DNA from: Litorivicinus sp. | GTDB lineage: Bacteria; Pseudomonadota; Gammaproteobacteria; Pseudomonadales; Litorivicinaceae | DNA length: 64,000 bases | Reading direction: 5' to 3' | NCBI GenBank assembly: GCA_028339155.1 | Contig: JAOLBK010000003.1 | Location: forward strand, 120,804 to 184,803 | Shown: positions 12,835 through 22,447 of the stretch, piece after piece | Layout of the letters: every line of letters begins with the position of its first letter | Numbering within the stretch: the first letter of the stretch is position 1 | Made by a program: the position numbers and the translations under genes | The notes under the pieces: model-generated | Seen by the model: the letters and a program-made list of their open reading frames with translations, nothing else | The model's database searches: none | Told to the model about the DNA's origin: nothing

Positions 12835-13505
12835 TCGATTTTGAGTATGTCAGCAAATTTTATGAAGGAGACCGTGAGGCACTTTTCGAAGTTAATTTTC
12901 GGCTAGCACCGGGTGAAATGGCATTTTTAACGGGCCATTCAGGGGCTGGAAAATCGACGCTTTTGCGACTTCTCTTAGGTCTTGAGACTGCAAGTTCGGG
13001 TGCAGTAAGGGTTGCTGGTACAAATCTCGCAGATTTGTCTGGTGAGAAATTAGCGCGTTATCGAAGGCGTGTTGGCGTGGTGTTTCAGGACCCTAATCTC
13101 GAAGAAGATTTGACTGTATTTGATAATGTGGCGCTGCCTCTTCGTATTTCCGGGTTCAGTGAAAGTGACATCCCAAGGCGAGTTATGGCGGCATTATCTA
13201 GAGTTGATTTGTCTGAACAAGCATTGGTGAGCCCGAAGTTATTATCCGGTGGTCAGCAGCAGCGAGTCGGAATTGCCCGTGCAATTGTGCATCGGCCTGC
13301 TTTGTTGATTGCCGACGAGCCTACCGGCAATCTTGATCCTGAACTCTCGGCACGAGTAATGAGGATGTTCACGCAGTTTCAGCAGTTGGGTGTAACGATC
13401 TTGGTTGCGACACACGAGCGAGCTGTCGTTGAGTCGCTCCCATTTCGGCGGCTGGTGATAGAGCGTGGGCGTTTGATCTCTGATGGCCTGGGATCAAAGC
13501 GATGA
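12831..13505 (+). CDS. ftsE: Cell division ATP-binding protein FtsE
   Basis: ABC-type ATPase that with FtsX controls septal peptidoglycan hydrolases during cytokinesis. The 224-residue protein has Walker A GHSGAGKST (about residues 36-44), Q-loop VFQDPNLEEDL, ABC signature LSGGQQQR and Walker B LLIADEPTGNLD. The GTG start overlaps the ftsY stop (GTGA), and the stop overlaps the ftsX start (ATGA). This indicates a translationally coupled ftsYEX operon. Confidence 0.97.
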   Translation: MIDFEYVSKFYEGDREALFEVNFRLAPGEMAFLTGHSGAGKSTLLRLLLGLETASSGAVRVAGTNLADLSGEKLARYRRRVGVVFQDPNLEEDLTVFDNVALPLRISGFSESDIPRRVMAALSRVDLSEQALVSPKLLSGGQQQRVGIARAIVHRPALLIADEPTGNLDPELSARVMRMFTQFQQLGVTILVATHERAVVESLPFRRLVIERGRLISDGLGSKR

Positions 13506-14410
13506 ATCGATGGTTGTCAGATCACAGATGGGCTATCGCCGATGCGTTGAAACGCGTGAGGGAGCGGCCAATACAATTCCTCGTGCTGGTTGGATTGCTT
13601 TCAATTTTGCTCGCCATTCCGGGTTGGCTGGCGCAAATATGGCTTGGGATGTCATCACTTGTCCCTGAGGAGGCAGTCCATAGTGAAGCGATAGTTTTTC
13701 TTAGTAATGAGATCGAGTTTGAAGAGCGAATAGAGTTAGAGCGAATGCTTGGCGAATCACCAATCGTTGAGCATGTAATCTTTATCCCAAAAAGTAAGGC
13801 CTTGGCTGATTTAAGTTCTTCTGATGGGCTGGCTCCTCTTACTCAACTGGCTGACGACAATCCATTGCCAGATGCTTTGCAGTTACGTTTTGTTTTTTCC
13901 CCGGATAGCGGTGTAAGCGAGCTATCATTAGTCGAGCGAATAGAGTTCGACCCTCGCGTATTATCCCTTCGATATTACCCCTCAACGCGTATTCAGTATG
14001 GATCAATGCTTGAAGTGTTGGCTTTTTTTGGGGCAGGTTTTTCGATGCTGACTATTTTGGGCGTATTAATGACTGTATTTCTGGTTTCAGCGGCGGACGT
14101 GGTGGATGATAGCAAACGTATTAAGCTTTATACCTTGCTTGGTGCATCTAGTCGTTACATACAAAGACCGTATTTATATCGTGCTACGTTTCTAGGCATT
14201 TTTGCGGGCTTTCAGGCTTGTCTCGCAGTGATTGGGCTCAACGCGTTATTGTCAGAGGTCGTCATAAATAATCTGGAAGAATTGGATTCCAGATTGGGCT
14301 CAATCCCATTGGATACTCGAATATTGCTCGGTATCGTAATGGTTTCTGTTGCCTCTAGCTGGATTGGTGCCGAGCGAGCAATGAATCAGCGTTTGAAGGG
14401 GCTCCATTAA
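13502..14410 (+). CDS. ftsX: Cell division protein FtsX
   Basis: Inner-membrane partner of FtsE. It relays ATP hydrolysis to periplasmic activators of murein amidases. The 302-residue protein has one N-terminal membrane segment (about residues 23-46), then a roughly 120-residue periplasmic domain. Three C-terminal membrane helices follow (about residues 178-200, 225-250 and 268-290) in the FtsX permease fold. KLYTLLGASSRYIQRPYLYR is the conserved cytoplasmic coupling loop. It is the last gene of ftsYEX and is followed by rpoH after 92 bases. Confidence 0.95.
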   Translation: MNRWLSDHRWAIADALKRVRERPIQFLVLVGLLSILLAIPGWLAQIWLGMSSLVPEEAVHSEAIVFLSNEIEFEERIELERMLGESPIVEHVIFIPKSKALADLSSSDGLAPLTQLADDNPLPDALQLRFVFSPDSGVSELSLVERIEFDPRVLSLRYYPSTRIQYGSMLEVLAFFGAGFSMLTILGVLMTVFLVSAADVVDDSKRIKLYTLLGASSRYIQRPYLYRATFLGIFAGFQACLAVIGLNALLSEVVINNLEELDSRLGSIPLDTRILLGIVMVSVASSWIGAERAMNQRLKGLH

Positions 14411-14502
14411 ATCATTCCAAAATGGCACGATTAGAGGTTCGTCTCTAGCGTATTGGACTTAAAAGAGTCTAATATAGTCTATATACTAATGAGTTCTTAA
14501 CA

Positions 14503-15408
14503 ATGAGGTTGGCACTTATATATATGCAAGATCTAGTTAAAACGGGATGTTTTACGCCAAAGAAATCGAGTTTACCGGTGGAGGCGTTACTTCCAGGCGG
14601 AAAAATTGAGGCTTATATTCAGGCGGTGAGTCAGATTCCGATCCTGACTTCGGAACAAGAAAAAGAAATTGCAAATCGCTTGTTTTACGAAAGTGATTTA
14701 GATGCGGCACGTGCTCTTGTAATGTCACATTTGCGATTTGTTGTGCACATTGCTCGTAGCTACTCAGGTTATGGCCTGCCGCAGGCTGATTTAATCCAGG
14801 AAGGGAATGTTGGCTTGATGAAAGCCGTAAAGCGTTTTAATCCTGAAATGGGCGTGCGTTTGGTCTCGTTCGCGGTGCATTGGATTAAGGCTGAGATGCA
14901 TGAGTATATTCTGCGTAACTGGCGTATTGTAAAAGTTGCAACGACAAAGGCGCAGAGGAAGATGTTCTTCAACTTGCGAAGTGCCAAGAAAAAATTAGCA
15001 TGGTTTACAGCGGCTGAAGTGAAAAGTGTTGCCAACGATCTTGGCGTCAGTGAAGCGGTTGTGCGCCAAATGGAAGGTCGCCTGGCCGCTCAAGATATGG
15101 CATTCGATGGGCTCACAGATGAAGATGATGATTTGTCGATCGCGCCAGCACAATATTTGGAAGCTTTGGATGCTAACCCTGCGCAGATTATAGAAAAACA
15201 GGACTGGGCAAAAAACTCCGTCGACCGTTTGTACGCATCGCTGAATCAACTTGATGATCGGAGTAAGGATATTTTAGCTAGTCGTTGGTTATCTGATCAG
15301 AAAGCGACGTTGCATGAGCTCGCTAGCAAGTATAGTGTTTCAGCGGAACGGATTCGTCAGCTCGAAAAGAATGCGATGAAAAAAGTGAAAATGTCTTTAG
15401 CTCACTAA
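14503..15408 (+). CDS. rpoH: RNA polymerase sigma-32 heat shock factor
   Basis: Directs RNA polymerase to heat-shock promoters. Region 2 is strongly conserved ([20 protein letters not shown] then [21 protein letters not shown]). The RpoH box QRKMFFNLR that helps DnaK and FtsH control is present near residue 150. Region 4.2 is the helix-turn-helix [22 protein letters not shown] near the end. The 301-residue form is about 15-20 residues longer at the N-terminus than usual. The in-frame ATG at 14524 is an alternative start, and neither start has a good ribosome site. The ftsYEX-rpoH order is conserved. Confidence 0.95.
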   Translation: MRLALIYMQDLVKTGCFTPKKSSLPVEALLPGGKIEAYIQAVSQIPILTSEQEKEIANRLFYESDLDAARALVMSHLRFVVHIARSYSGYGLPQADLIQEGNVGLMKAVKRFNPEMGVRLVSFAVHWIKAEMHEYILRNWRIVKVATTKAQRKMFFNLRSAKKKLAWFTAAEVKSVANDLGVSEAVVRQMEGRLAAQDMAFDGLTDEDDDLSIAPAQYLEALDANPAQIIEKQDWAKNSVDRLYASLNQLDDRSKDILASRWLSDQKATLHELASKYSVSAERIRQLEKNAMKKVKMSLAH

Positions 15409-15427
15409 TTAACTGATTGTTATTGAG

Positions 15428-15453
15428 AAGGCCGCAGTCGCGGTCTTTTTTTT
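15428..15453 (+). terminator. Rho-independent terminator after rpoH
   Basis: GGCCGC at 15430-15435 pairs with GCGGTC at 15440-15445 (one G-T pair) around the loop AGTC, extended by AA/TT. Eight T residues follow at 15446-15453. It sits 20 bases past the rpoH stop and only 12 bases before the thiS start. It must therefore either end the rpoH transcript completely or allow partial read-through into thiSG. Confidence 0.8.
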
Positions 15454-15465
15454 GGGAGAAACCTA

Positions 15466-15663
15466 GTGAAATTGACGGTAAACGGGAAGGTCGAGTCGGT
15501 CGATGCTCTGACACTGAGAGACTACCTTGCACACACAGAATTAGTTGATAAACGAATAGCGGTTGAATTTAACGGAGAAATCGTACCGAAATCCATTTTT
15601 TCTGAAACGTTATTGCAAGATGGTGACGTGGTTGAAATAGTGCACGCTATTGGAGGAGGCTGA
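15466..15663 (+). CDS. thiS: Sulfur carrier protein ThiS
   Basis: Small ubiquitin-like protein whose C-terminal thiocarboxylate donates sulfur to the thiazole ring of thiamine. The 65-residue product ends in the required Gly-Gly (HAIGGG) and has the family pattern KLTVNGK, VAVEFNGEIVPKS-like and LLQDGDVVEIVHAI. The start is GTG at 15466 with GGGAG at 15454-15458. It is immediately followed by its partner thiG with no gap. Confidence 0.94.
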   Translation: MKLTVNGKVESVDALTLRDYLAHTELVDKRIAVEFNGEIVPKSIFSETLLQDGDVVEIVHAIGGG

Positions 15664-16443
15664 ATGTCGAATACACTTAAAGTGGGTTCATACACCTTCA
15701 AATCAAGACTGCTAGTTGGTACTGGTAAGTATAAAAATCTTGACGAGACCGGACGGGCGATTGTGGCCAGTGGCGCAGACGTAGTGACCATGGCTGTTCG
15801 GCGGACAAACCTTGGGCAACACCCTAGTGAACCTAATTTGTTGGATGTTATCTCGTCTTCAAAATACACACTTTTACCGAATACAGCAGGTTGTCATACA
15901 GCCGATGATGCTGTCCGGACCTGCCGTTTAGCACGTGAACTTTTGGATGGACATCGTCTGGTGAAACTCGAAGTTATTTCAAAATCACGCACACTTTACC
16001 CAGACGTGGTGGAAACCTTGAGTGCTGCCCAGACGTTAGTGAAAGAAGGTTTTGAGGTTATGGTTTATACCTCTGATGATCCTTTAATTGCGATCGAACT
16101 TGAAAAAATTGGGTGCGTTGCCGTGATGCCACTTGGTGCCCCGATTGGCTCTGGGCTTGGATTGCAAAATCCTTATAATATCCAAGAAATTCTTGATCAA
16201 CTTTCTGTTCCTGTGATCGTCGATGCAGGAGTCGGGACAGCATCCGACGCAACCGTCGCGATGGAGCTTGGTTGTGATGGAGTGTTGATGAATACGGCTA
16301 TTGCCGAGGCACAAGATCCAATCAAAATGGCTGAGGCAATGCGGCTGGCTATTACTAGTGGGCGCCTAGCATTTGAAGCAGGGCGGATGCCGCGCAAGCG
16401 CTACGCAGATGCTTCAAGTCCCGAGGCTGGGCTAATCAAATGA
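15664..16443 (+). CDS. thiG: Thiazole synthase
   Basis: TIM-barrel enzyme that forms the thiazole phosphate of thiamine from deoxyxylulose 5-phosphate, dehydroglycine and ThiS thiocarboxylate. Conserved segments in the 259-residue product include [10 protein letters not shown], the [20 protein letters not shown] region and VKLEVI with the Schiff-base Lys. [17 protein letters not shown] and the phosphate-binding [13 protein letters not shown] follow. The stop overlaps the trmB start (ATGA). Confidence 0.97.
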   Translation: MSNTLKVGSYTFKSRLLVGTGKYKNLDETGRAIVASGADVVTMAVRRTNLGQHPSEPNLLDVISSSKYTLLPNTAGCHTADDAVRTCRLARELLDGHRLVKLEVISKSRTLYPDVVETLSAAQTLVKEGFEVMVYTSDDPLIAIELEKIGCVAVMPLGAPIGSGLGLQNPYNIQEILDQLSVPVIVDAGVGTASDATVAMELGCDGVLMNTAIAEAQDPIKMAEAMRLAITSGRLAFEAGRMPRKRYADASSPEAGLIK

Positions 16444-17135
16444 CCCTTGGTCAGCGGCGACGCACGATTCGAAGTTTTGTCTCGCGCTCTGGTCGTATGA
16501 CAGATGCACAAGACCGTGCCTATCAATCTTTGTGGGCTGAATTGGGGTTAGTGTGTCAGAACAATCGACTTGATTTAGATGCGGCCTTCGGTCGTCGTGC
16601 GCCTTTGGTCATGGAAATAGGATTTGGCATGGGCGATTCTCTCCTGACACAAGCACTCAACGAGCCACATCGCAACTTTTTGGGTATCGAGATTCATAAG
16701 CCGGGCATTGGCCGTTTAATGAACGAAGTTAACAAAGCGGGGGCGACCAACGTTCGGGTTCTATGTCAGGACGCTGTGGAAGTTTTGGCCGATGGTCTCG
16801 GCCCTAAATCGCTGCATGGGGTGCAGATTTATTTCCCGGATCCTTGGCATAAGAAGCGTCATAATAAAAGGAGACTAATACAACCTGAGTTCATTGATTT
16901 GCTTGCGCACCGAGTTGAGAGTGGTGGCTTTTGCCATGTGGCCACTGACTGGGCTCCTTATGCTGAGTCGATGTTGAGTGTTTTCACAGGCACCAGTGCT
17001 TGGAAAAATACTTCAAGCAGCATGGACTATGTGTCTAAGCCCGATCGACGCCCTGTTACTAAGTTTGAGACCCGAGGCGTACGCCTGGGCCACGAAGTCT
17101 TTGATTTGGTTTATCTTCGACAAGCTTCAGACTAA
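16440..17135 (+). CDS. trmB: tRNA (guanine(46)-N7)-methyltransferase
   Basis: Makes m7G46 in the variable loop of tRNAs using SAM. The 231-residue protein has the SAM site [13 protein letters not shown] (about residues 58-70), [15 protein letters not shown], and the catalytic [16 protein letters not shown] (about residues 130-145). It follows thiG with a 4-base overlap, as in several gammaproteobacteria. It converges on hemW with a 9-base overlap. Confidence 0.97.
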   Translation: MTLGQRRRTIRSFVSRSGRMTDAQDRAYQSLWAELGLVCQNNRLDLDAAFGRRAPLVMEIGFGMGDSLLTQALNEPHRNFLGIEIHKPGIGRLMNEVNKAGATNVRVLCQDAVEVLADGLGPKSLHGVQIYFPDPWHKKRHNKRRLIQPEFIDLLAHRVESGGFCHVATDWAPYAESMLSVFTGTSAWKNTSSSMDYVSKPDRRPVTKFETRGVRLGHEVFDLVYLRQASD

Positions 17136-18248
17136 CATTTCTAGTAATCTATTTAGGTGTCGCCAACCAAGTTCTGTCGCTTGAAATTTTTCCGGCATTA
17201 AAAGGCCCAAATCATCAGCCACCATGAGATGCTGTCTTCGAAATTTTTCAGGATCCAGTCCTGTTCGTTCGGTGAATAGAGGATAAGATATCCCTTGTTG
17301 CAGCCGCAGACTATTCATAAGGCACTCTGCTCCCAGTAACTCTTTGTCTACGTAATGCCGCTGGGCTCCAGCATTTAAGCGTTTTAGGTAGTGATCCGGA
17401 TGACGGGTCCGGGTAGTTCTTAGTACCTCACCTGATACGGTAACTTTTCCGTGCGCACCTGCGCCGAGTCCCAAGTAGTCTCCAAATTCCCAGTAGTTCA
17501 TATTGTGCTTAGCCTCTTCTCCAGGCGTCGCAAATGCGGAGATTTCGTAATGAACTAGACCCATACTTTCGAGGATTCGTGAGCCTGACAGTTCAGTGCG
17601 TTCGAGTGTCGTCTCGTTGGGCAGAATCGGGGGATTGGAAAAAAAGGCTGTATTTTTTTCGATTGTCATCTGATACCAGGAGATATGGTCGATCCCAAGT
17701 GCCTTTGCTTTATTTAGGTCTGCATCTGATTCCTGACTTGTTTGTCCTGGAGTGCCATGCATCAGGTCCAGATTGATACGTTTGAAGCCGGCCGTTCGTG
17801 CTTCTTCAACCATGATAATTGAGTCTTCCGTATCGTGGATACGCCCAAGCACTTCCAGAGTGTGTTTTTGAAAGCTTTGGACGCCAATAGATAATCGATT
17901 AATTCCAAGATCACGATATCCAGCAAGGTGGCCGCGATCTCGGGTCCCCGGATTAGCTTCCAGCGTAATTTCAGTCGAACGATCAATCAAGTTTTTCTCG
18001 TTGAGAATCTGAAAAAGCGGCTGTAAATCTTCGGGCGGCATAAGGCTTGGTGTACCACCCCCGAAAAAAACTGATCGAAAAGGAACCTTTCCGAAGTCAT
18101 TGAGATCCGCCAATAAGTCCTGCGTAAGCGCTCGTCCATAGCCGGAAAAATCGGGCTGCTTCGCTTCGTGACTGTTGAAGTCACAATAGGGACATTTTCT
18201 GAGACACCAGGGAATATGAACGTAGAGCGACCGAGGTATAGCATTCAA
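17127..18248 (-). CDS. hemW: Radical SAM heme chaperone HemW
   Basis: Radical SAM protein thought to insert heme into respiratory enzymes; formerly annotated as an oxygen-independent coproporphyrinogen oxidase. The cluster motif Cys-X3-Cys-X2-Cys is CLRKCPYC (about residues 15-22) in HIPWCLRKCPYCDFNSH. GGGTPSLM and LEANPGTRDRGHL follow. The C-terminal HemN-like domain ends the 373-residue protein. It lacks the extra N-terminal Cys found in true HemN. The start overlaps rdgB by 4 bases. Confidence 0.95.
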   Translation of the reverse strand: MNAIPRSLYVHIPWCLRKCPYCDFNSHEAKQPDFSGYGRALTQDLLADLNDFGKVPFRSVFFGGGTPSLMPPEDLQPLFQILNEKNLIDRSTEITLEANPGTRDRGHLAGYRDLGINRLSIGVQSFQKHTLEVLGRIHDTEDSIIMVEEARTAGFKRINLDLMHGTPGQTSQESDADLNKAKALGIDHISWYQMTIEKNTAFFSNPPILPNETTLERTELSGSRILESMGLVHYEISAFATPGEEAKHNMNYWEFGDYLGLGAGAHGKVTVSGEVLRTTRTRHPDHYLKRLNAGAQRHYVDKELLGAECLMNSLRLQQGISYPLFTERTGLDPEKFRRQHLMVADDLGLLMPEKFQATELGWRHLNRLLEMLV

Positions 18249-18841
18249 TGCATTTGGCCAAACAGCTTCGTGAGTGCTGTACCGCGATGACTAATTTTGT
18301 TTTTTACCTCTGGGGCAAGCTCCGCCGCTGTGAGCGTCTGGCCACTCGGTAAGAAGATGGGATCGTATCCAAATCCCCCTTGACCTCGAGATGCCTCGAG
18401 AATTCTTCCGTGCCACGTGCCTATAGCTACAAGCGGGTCAGGATCCTCTGGATATTTGACCAATATTAGCGCACAAACATAATGCGCTTGCCGTTCTATA
18501 CCCGAGAATCCAATCATGTCCATCAAGAGTTTTTTGAGGTTTTCTTGTGCTGATGCTTTTACTCCTGCATATCGAGCTGAAAACAGCCCGGGGGCACCAT
18601 CCAATGCTGGAACGACTAGGCCTGAATCATCTGCTAAGGCTGGCATACCGGATAATCTAGATGCATGCCTCGCTTTCAAAAGCGAATTTTCGACGAAGCT
18701 GAGCCCCGTTTCTTTAGGCGTCTTGATACCGAGTTCGTTCTGACTAGTAACTGTTAAGCTAAGTTCTAAAAATAAGCGTTTAAATTCACTAACTTTTCCA
18801 GCGTTACTACTTGCGATTACGAGAGCTTTTTCAGTCCACAT
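18245..18841 (-). CDS. rdgB: dITP/XTP pyrophosphatase
   Basis: House-cleaning nucleotidase that removes inosine and xanthosine triphosphates from the pool. The 198-residue protein has the Ham1 motif IASSNAGKVSEF near residue 9, ADDSGLVVPALDGAPGLFSARYAG (split, near residues 70-93), and the substrate segment GFGYDPIFLP. The start overlaps the preceding DUF4426 gene by 11 bases. The rdgB-hemW pairing is common. Confidence 0.96.
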   Translation of the reverse strand: MWTEKALVIASSNAGKVSEFKRLFLELSLTVTSQNELGIKTPKETGLSFVENSLLKARHASRLSGMPALADDSGLVVPALDGAPGLFSARYAGVKASAQENLKKLLMDMIGFSGIERQAHYVCALILVKYPEDPDPLVAIGTWHGRILEASRGQGGFGYDPIFLPSGQTLTAAELAPEVKNKISHRGTALTKLFGQMH

Positions 18842-19265
18842 AAACCTTGTGCCTAAAATTCATATCAATTTCTGGCGAGCCTTCAAGTGTCACTTTTAGC
18901 GATACTTGAATTGTTTCTTTATTACTCACCCGGATTGGTGCCAGATAGTAAATAGCCCCCTCACCTTCATCAATCTCCTGGAATGATAGTTCTTGCGTTT
19001 GCCCAATCAGATTCTTTACAAAACCTTTTACCGATGCACTTACAGCGCCCCGTGCAGATCCATCCGTGTGAACTTGTAGTACAACAACATTTAAGAGGCT
19101 TTGCCTGCGGCTTCTTTCAAGGCCATAGATTTTGGCTATTTCCGGAGTTAAAAAAGTAGATGGGAATGGCTGTACTTGTATTTCAAATCCTTGCTCCCGG
19201 ACAATCTCAGTTGCCTGAGAAAGGCCCGCTAAAAAGCAGAAAAAAAAGGCTATTAGGAATTGCAT
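18831..19265 (-). CDS. DUF4426 domain protein, probably periplasmic
   Basis: A 144-residue protein with a likely cleaved signal peptide: MQFLIAFFFCFLAGLSQA, then TEIV. The mature part is mainly beta and hydrophilic, with the segment GFEIQVQPFPSTFLTPEIAK typical of DUF4426. Members of this family sit between metW and rdgB in Pseudomonas and relatives, as here. The function is unknown. It starts one base past the metW stop and overlaps rdgB. Confidence 0.8.
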   Translation of the reverse strand: MQFLIAFFFCFLAGLSQATEIVREQGFEIQVQPFPSTFLTPEIAKIYGLERSRRQSLLNVVVLQVHTDGSARGAVSASVKGFVKNLIGQTQELSFQEIDEGEGAIYYLAPIRVSNKETIQVSLKVTLEGSPEIDMNFRHKVYVD

Positions 19266-19266
19266 C

Positions 19267-19863
19267 TTAAAGCTCCTTGGTTAGCCTATACATCGCTACT
19301 TCGCCGAAAATATTTGGCCAAATCCGACCCAGCAAAGTATGCCTACCCGAAAGATCAGAAGTATCTTTATCCAAAATTCTAATCACTAGATTTTTACAGA
19401 GATCTTCAAAGTCTGTGAAAGTGGAAAGATGAATATTGGGTGTGTTATACCAAGGATGAGGCAATTGAGGATTGACTGGCATGTGGCCATAAATTCCGAG
19501 CTGGATTCGATTTCTCAGAAAAGCAAAATTTGGGAAGGTCACGATTGCTTCTTGACCGACTCTGAGCATCTCCTCAAGTAAAGTGTCTGGGCGGCGAATT
19601 GCTTGTAAAGTCTGTGTCATTACGACGGTGTCGAATTGTTGATCGTTAAAATTGGGTAGCCCTCTATTCAAGTCATGCTGGATAACAGATAAACCCTGAG
19701 TCAAGCAAATGGAAATCTTATCTGGATCCAGCTCTAACCCAAGACCATCTATGTTATGGGTTCGAATCAATTGGGCCAATAGTTGACCTTCACCACAGCC
19801 TAAGTCCAAAACACGCGAGTTTTCATGGATCCATTTTGGAATTTTCTCCGAGTTATTGATCAC
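19267..19863 (-). CDS. metW: Methionine biosynthesis protein MetW
   Basis: SAM-methyltransferase-fold partner of MetX; in several proteobacteria MetX needs MetW for full acyltransferase activity. The 198-residue protein has the SAM-site-like [15 protein letters not shown] (about residues 18-32), [13 protein letters not shown], and the MetW block [14 protein letters not shown] with [15 protein letters not shown]. The start overlaps the metX stop by 11 bases, so the two are translationally coupled. Confidence 0.95.
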   Translation of the reverse strand: MINNSEKIPKWIHENSRVLDLGCGEGQLLAQLIRTHNIDGLGLELDPDKISICLTQGLSVIQHDLNRGLPNFNDQQFDTVVMTQTLQAIRRPDTLLEEMLRVGQEAIVTFPNFAFLRNRIQLGIYGHMPVNPQLPHPWYNTPNIHLSTFTDFEDLCKNLVIRILDKDTSDLSGRHTLLGRIWPNIFGEVAMYRLTKEL

Positions 19864-20995
19864 TATTTATCGCTCCAAGCTCTGAATGTAAGCGGTTCAT
19901 AAAAGATTCAAAGATGCGCTCGTAAATTGGATTTGGAATTAAAAAAGCATCGTGCCCGTGTACTGACTCAAGGCGAGCGTAGCTAACTTGACGATTAGCC
20001 TGAACTAGAGCTTCGACGATTTCTTCTGATCTAGACGGGGAAAAACGCCAGTCTGTGGAAAACGAAAGGACAAGAAATTTAGAGTTTGCGGGCCGTAATA
20101 AGTCTGCAAGGCCCTTTTTTTTCTTATCCATTGGATCAAAGTAGTCGAGTGCACGTGTCATGAGGATGTATGTATTCGCATCAAACCGTTCGCTGAATTG
20201 TTGTCCTTGATATCGAAGGTATTGCTCGATAGCAAAGTTGGCGCCATCAGAATCATGATCAGCTCGCGGCAGGTCGCGGCCAAATTTTTCACCCATAGAA
20301 ATATCAGATAAGTAAGTAATATGCCCGATCATTCGGGCTAGCCCTACTCCGGAAATGGGCAGGGTGCCATGCTTGTTGTAGTGACCTTTATGGAAATTAG
20401 GATCACGCACTATCGCTTGGCGGGCGATCTCGTTGAAGGCAATGTTTTGTGCGGTCAAGCGTGGAGCAGCTGCAATGATTACTGCGGCTCCAATTCGCTC
20501 TGGGTAGTTAATTGCCCACTGCATCGCCTGCATGCCTCCGAGCGAGCCACCCACTACAGCGGCAAAGCGAACAATACCTAAAGAGTCTGCTAAGCGGGCC
20601 TGTGTATGTACCCAATCATCCACCGTAATTTCGGGAAATTCTGGGCCATATGGTTCCCCAGTTTCTGGGTTTGTGGACAGAGGACCTGTTGAGCCCGAGC
20701 AACCACCGAGGTTATTCAGGCTCACCACAAAAAACAGATCGGTATCGATAGACTTCTCTGGTCCAATATAGTGATCCCACCAGCCCGGCTTGGTTTCTCC
20801 ATCATAGAAGCCTGCAGCGTGATGGTTGCCACTAAGCGCATGGCAAACAAGCACTGCGTTAGACTTATCAGCATTCAGGTTCCCGTATGTCTCGACTATT
20901 AAGTCATAACGTGACAATCGTCCGCCGCGGCTTAGTTCGATTGGTTCTTCAAAAGCGACGAGAGTGGGCTTGATCACTCCAAGTGTTTTAGGCAT
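19853..20995 (-). CDS. metX: Homoserine O-acyltransferase (MetX family)
   Basis: Alpha/beta-hydrolase enzyme that acylates homoserine to commit it to methionine. The 380-residue protein has the nucleophile elbow [12 protein letters not shown] (Ser near residue 146) and the AP-type oxyanion segment [17 protein letters not shown]. The catalytic Asp/His region ends in [10 protein letters not shown] near residue 352. In gammaproteobacteria with MetW the acyl donor is usually succinyl-CoA, but the donor cannot be told from sequence here. It is coupled to metW and directly follows yggT (1-base overlap). Confidence 0.95.
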   Translation of the reverse strand: MPKTLGVIKPTLVAFEEPIELSRGGRLSRYDLIVETYGNLNADKSNAVLVCHALSGNHHAAGFYDGETKPGWWDHYIGPEKSIDTDLFFVVSLNNLGGCSGSTGPLSTNPETGEPYGPEFPEITVDDWVHTQARLADSLGIVRFAAVVGGSLGGMQAMQWAINYPERIGAAVIIAAAPRLTAQNIAFNEIARQAIVRDPNFHKGHYNKHGTLPISGVGLARMIGHITYLSDISMGEKFGRDLPRADHDSDGANFAIEQYLRYQGQQFSERFDANTYILMTRALDYFDPMDKKKKGLADLLRPANSKFLVLSFSTDWRFSPSRSEEIVEALVQANRQVSYARLESVHGHDAFLIPNPIYERIFESFMNRLHSELGAINSDQ

Positions 20996-21585
20996 TAACG
21001 AAGTCCGATGAAGAAGTGAGCGACGTTAGAGGATAACCCCAAAGAGTATGCTGTTCCTTTAATAACGGTGGCTTCTAAAATATTGATTAAGATGAATAGT
21101 AAGATCGGCGATAAATCTAGCCCTCCTAGATCGGGAACAATTTTTCGGAATGGCGCGAGGAATGGCTCAGAAAGCTCGTAAATAAGCTCTGCGCCTGGAT
21201 GGGATGCTCCCGGCGCGAGCCAGGAAAGAATAATCATGCCAAGTAATGCGTAAAAAACGAGATTTATCATCAAGCCAAAAACTGAAAGCATTGACCAAAC
21301 TACGATTTGCAGGATGCTGGGCATTTCACCGAGCAGGCTAAGGCAGATTACGGCGCCTAGACCCTGAGCCAATATCGCCGAGGTTAATACACCTAAATTT
21401 ATAGGCCCAATGGTCGGCAGTGTTTGAAAGGGTGCAATCAGCGGTGCGGTAAAGCGATTGATGCTTTGGCAAATCGCGTTATGGTAGTTAGCTTGAATTA
21501 ACTGGAGCAAGAAACGCAGACTGAGCAGCCCAACAACTAATGCGATTACTGTATTTAGGAGGTAGAACACTATATTTATTTCCAT
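20995..21585 (-). CDS. yggT: YggT family membrane protein
   Basis: A 196-residue inner-membrane protein made of two repeats of the YGGT unit. Each repeat has two membrane helices flanking an amphipathic stretch (RLFLQ-type [12 protein letters not shown] near residue 26, and [22 protein letters not shown] near residue 137). Proposed roles include osmotic tolerance and membrane or division organisation; none is firmly established. The proC-yggT order is widely conserved in gammaproteobacteria. Confidence 0.9.
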   Translation of the reverse strand: MEINIVFYLLNTVIALVVGLLSLRFLLQLIQANYHNAICQSINRFTAPLIAPFQTLPTIGPINLGVLTSAILAQGLGAVICLSLLGEMPSILQIVVWSMLSVFGLMINLVFYALLGMIILSWLAPGASHPGAELIYELSEPFLAPFRKIVPDLGGLDLSPILLFILINILEATVIKGTAYSLGLSSNVAHFFIGLR

Positions 21586-21631
21586 TGCGCTTCCTTTGAA
21601 CTGATGATTCCGGCGAGGTAATTTGAAAAAT

Positions 21632-22447
21632 TCAACAAAGTTCTTTCGATAACTGGACTGCTCGTTCTCTTGCCGCGATTAATGCACGGTCTATTAGGCC
21701 AGCAAAGCCAGCGCTTTCAAAGATTTCTAGAGCTGCTTCTGTAGTACCGCCTGGTGAGGTAACGCGCTGCCTTAAAACATCTGGACCTACATCAGATTCT
21801 TCAACCATAGCGGCAGCGCCTTTTGCGGTTTGGGCAACGAGCAGACGGGCATCTTCAACAGACAGCCCGAGTTTGATTGCGGTGGCGACCATACTTTCAA
21901 TCATTAAAAAGAAATATGCCGGACCAGAACCGGAGACTGCCGTCACTGCGTCTATCGTTTCTTCTGAGCTTATCCAAAGCGTCCGACCACAGGCCTCAAA
22001 TAGTTCGGTGACTTCGGTTTGAATAGAGTTTTCCATGGGACGGTCTGACACCATTACGGCCATGCCAAGCCCTATTAATGCTGGTGTATTCGGCATGACT
22101 CGGACGATTGGCTGAGGAGTATCTCCTAAGCCGTGGCGCAAAGTAGCGAGGGATGTGCCTGCAGCGATCGAAACAAAAACGTGTTTAGGGCGAACAAGAG
22201 GTCTTAATGTGGCTAGCAATGCCGTTAAAACTTGCGGTTTAACGGCTAAAACAATGAGGTCAGCATTCGCCATCACAGGGTCGTTTTCTGCGTAAGCGGA
22301 TACCCCTTTTTTTATGAGCGCTTCGCGACAGATGGAACTTGGGTCGGCCGCCGAGATCTTAATTCCTTCTCGGCTATTATTTAAAAGACCTGCAATAATA
22401 GCCTGTGCCATATTACCGCCACCGATGAAGCCTATATGATTATTCAT
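21632..22447 (-). CDS. proC: Pyrroline-5-carboxylate reductase
   Basis: Reduces pyrroline-5-carboxylate to proline with NAD(P)H. The 271-residue protein has an N-terminal Rossmann motif GFIGGGNMAQAIIAG (about residues 6-20), VLAVKPQ, and the proline-site region VSGSGPAYFF followed by TSPGGTTEAAL. The start overlaps yggS by 4 bases. The yggS-proC-yggT order is classical. Confidence 0.97.
   Translation of the reverse strand: MNNHIGFIGGGNMAQAIIAGLLNNSREGIKISAADPSSICREALIKKGVSAYAENDPVMANADLIVLAVKPQVLTALLATLRPLVRPKHVFVSIAAGTSLATLRHGLGDTPQPIVRVMPNTPALIGLGMAVMVSDRPMENSIQTEVTELFEACGRTLWISSEETIDAVTAVSGSGPAYFFLMIESMVATAIKLGLSVEDARLLVAQTAKGAAAMVEESDVGPDVLRQRVTSPGGTTEAALEIFESAGFAGLIDRALIAARERAVQLSKELC

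Noticed and set aside
15409..15465. Thiamine (TPP) riboswitch before thiS
   Set aside because: The 57-base gap is filled by a terminator and lacks the conserved CTGAGA and thi-box elements.
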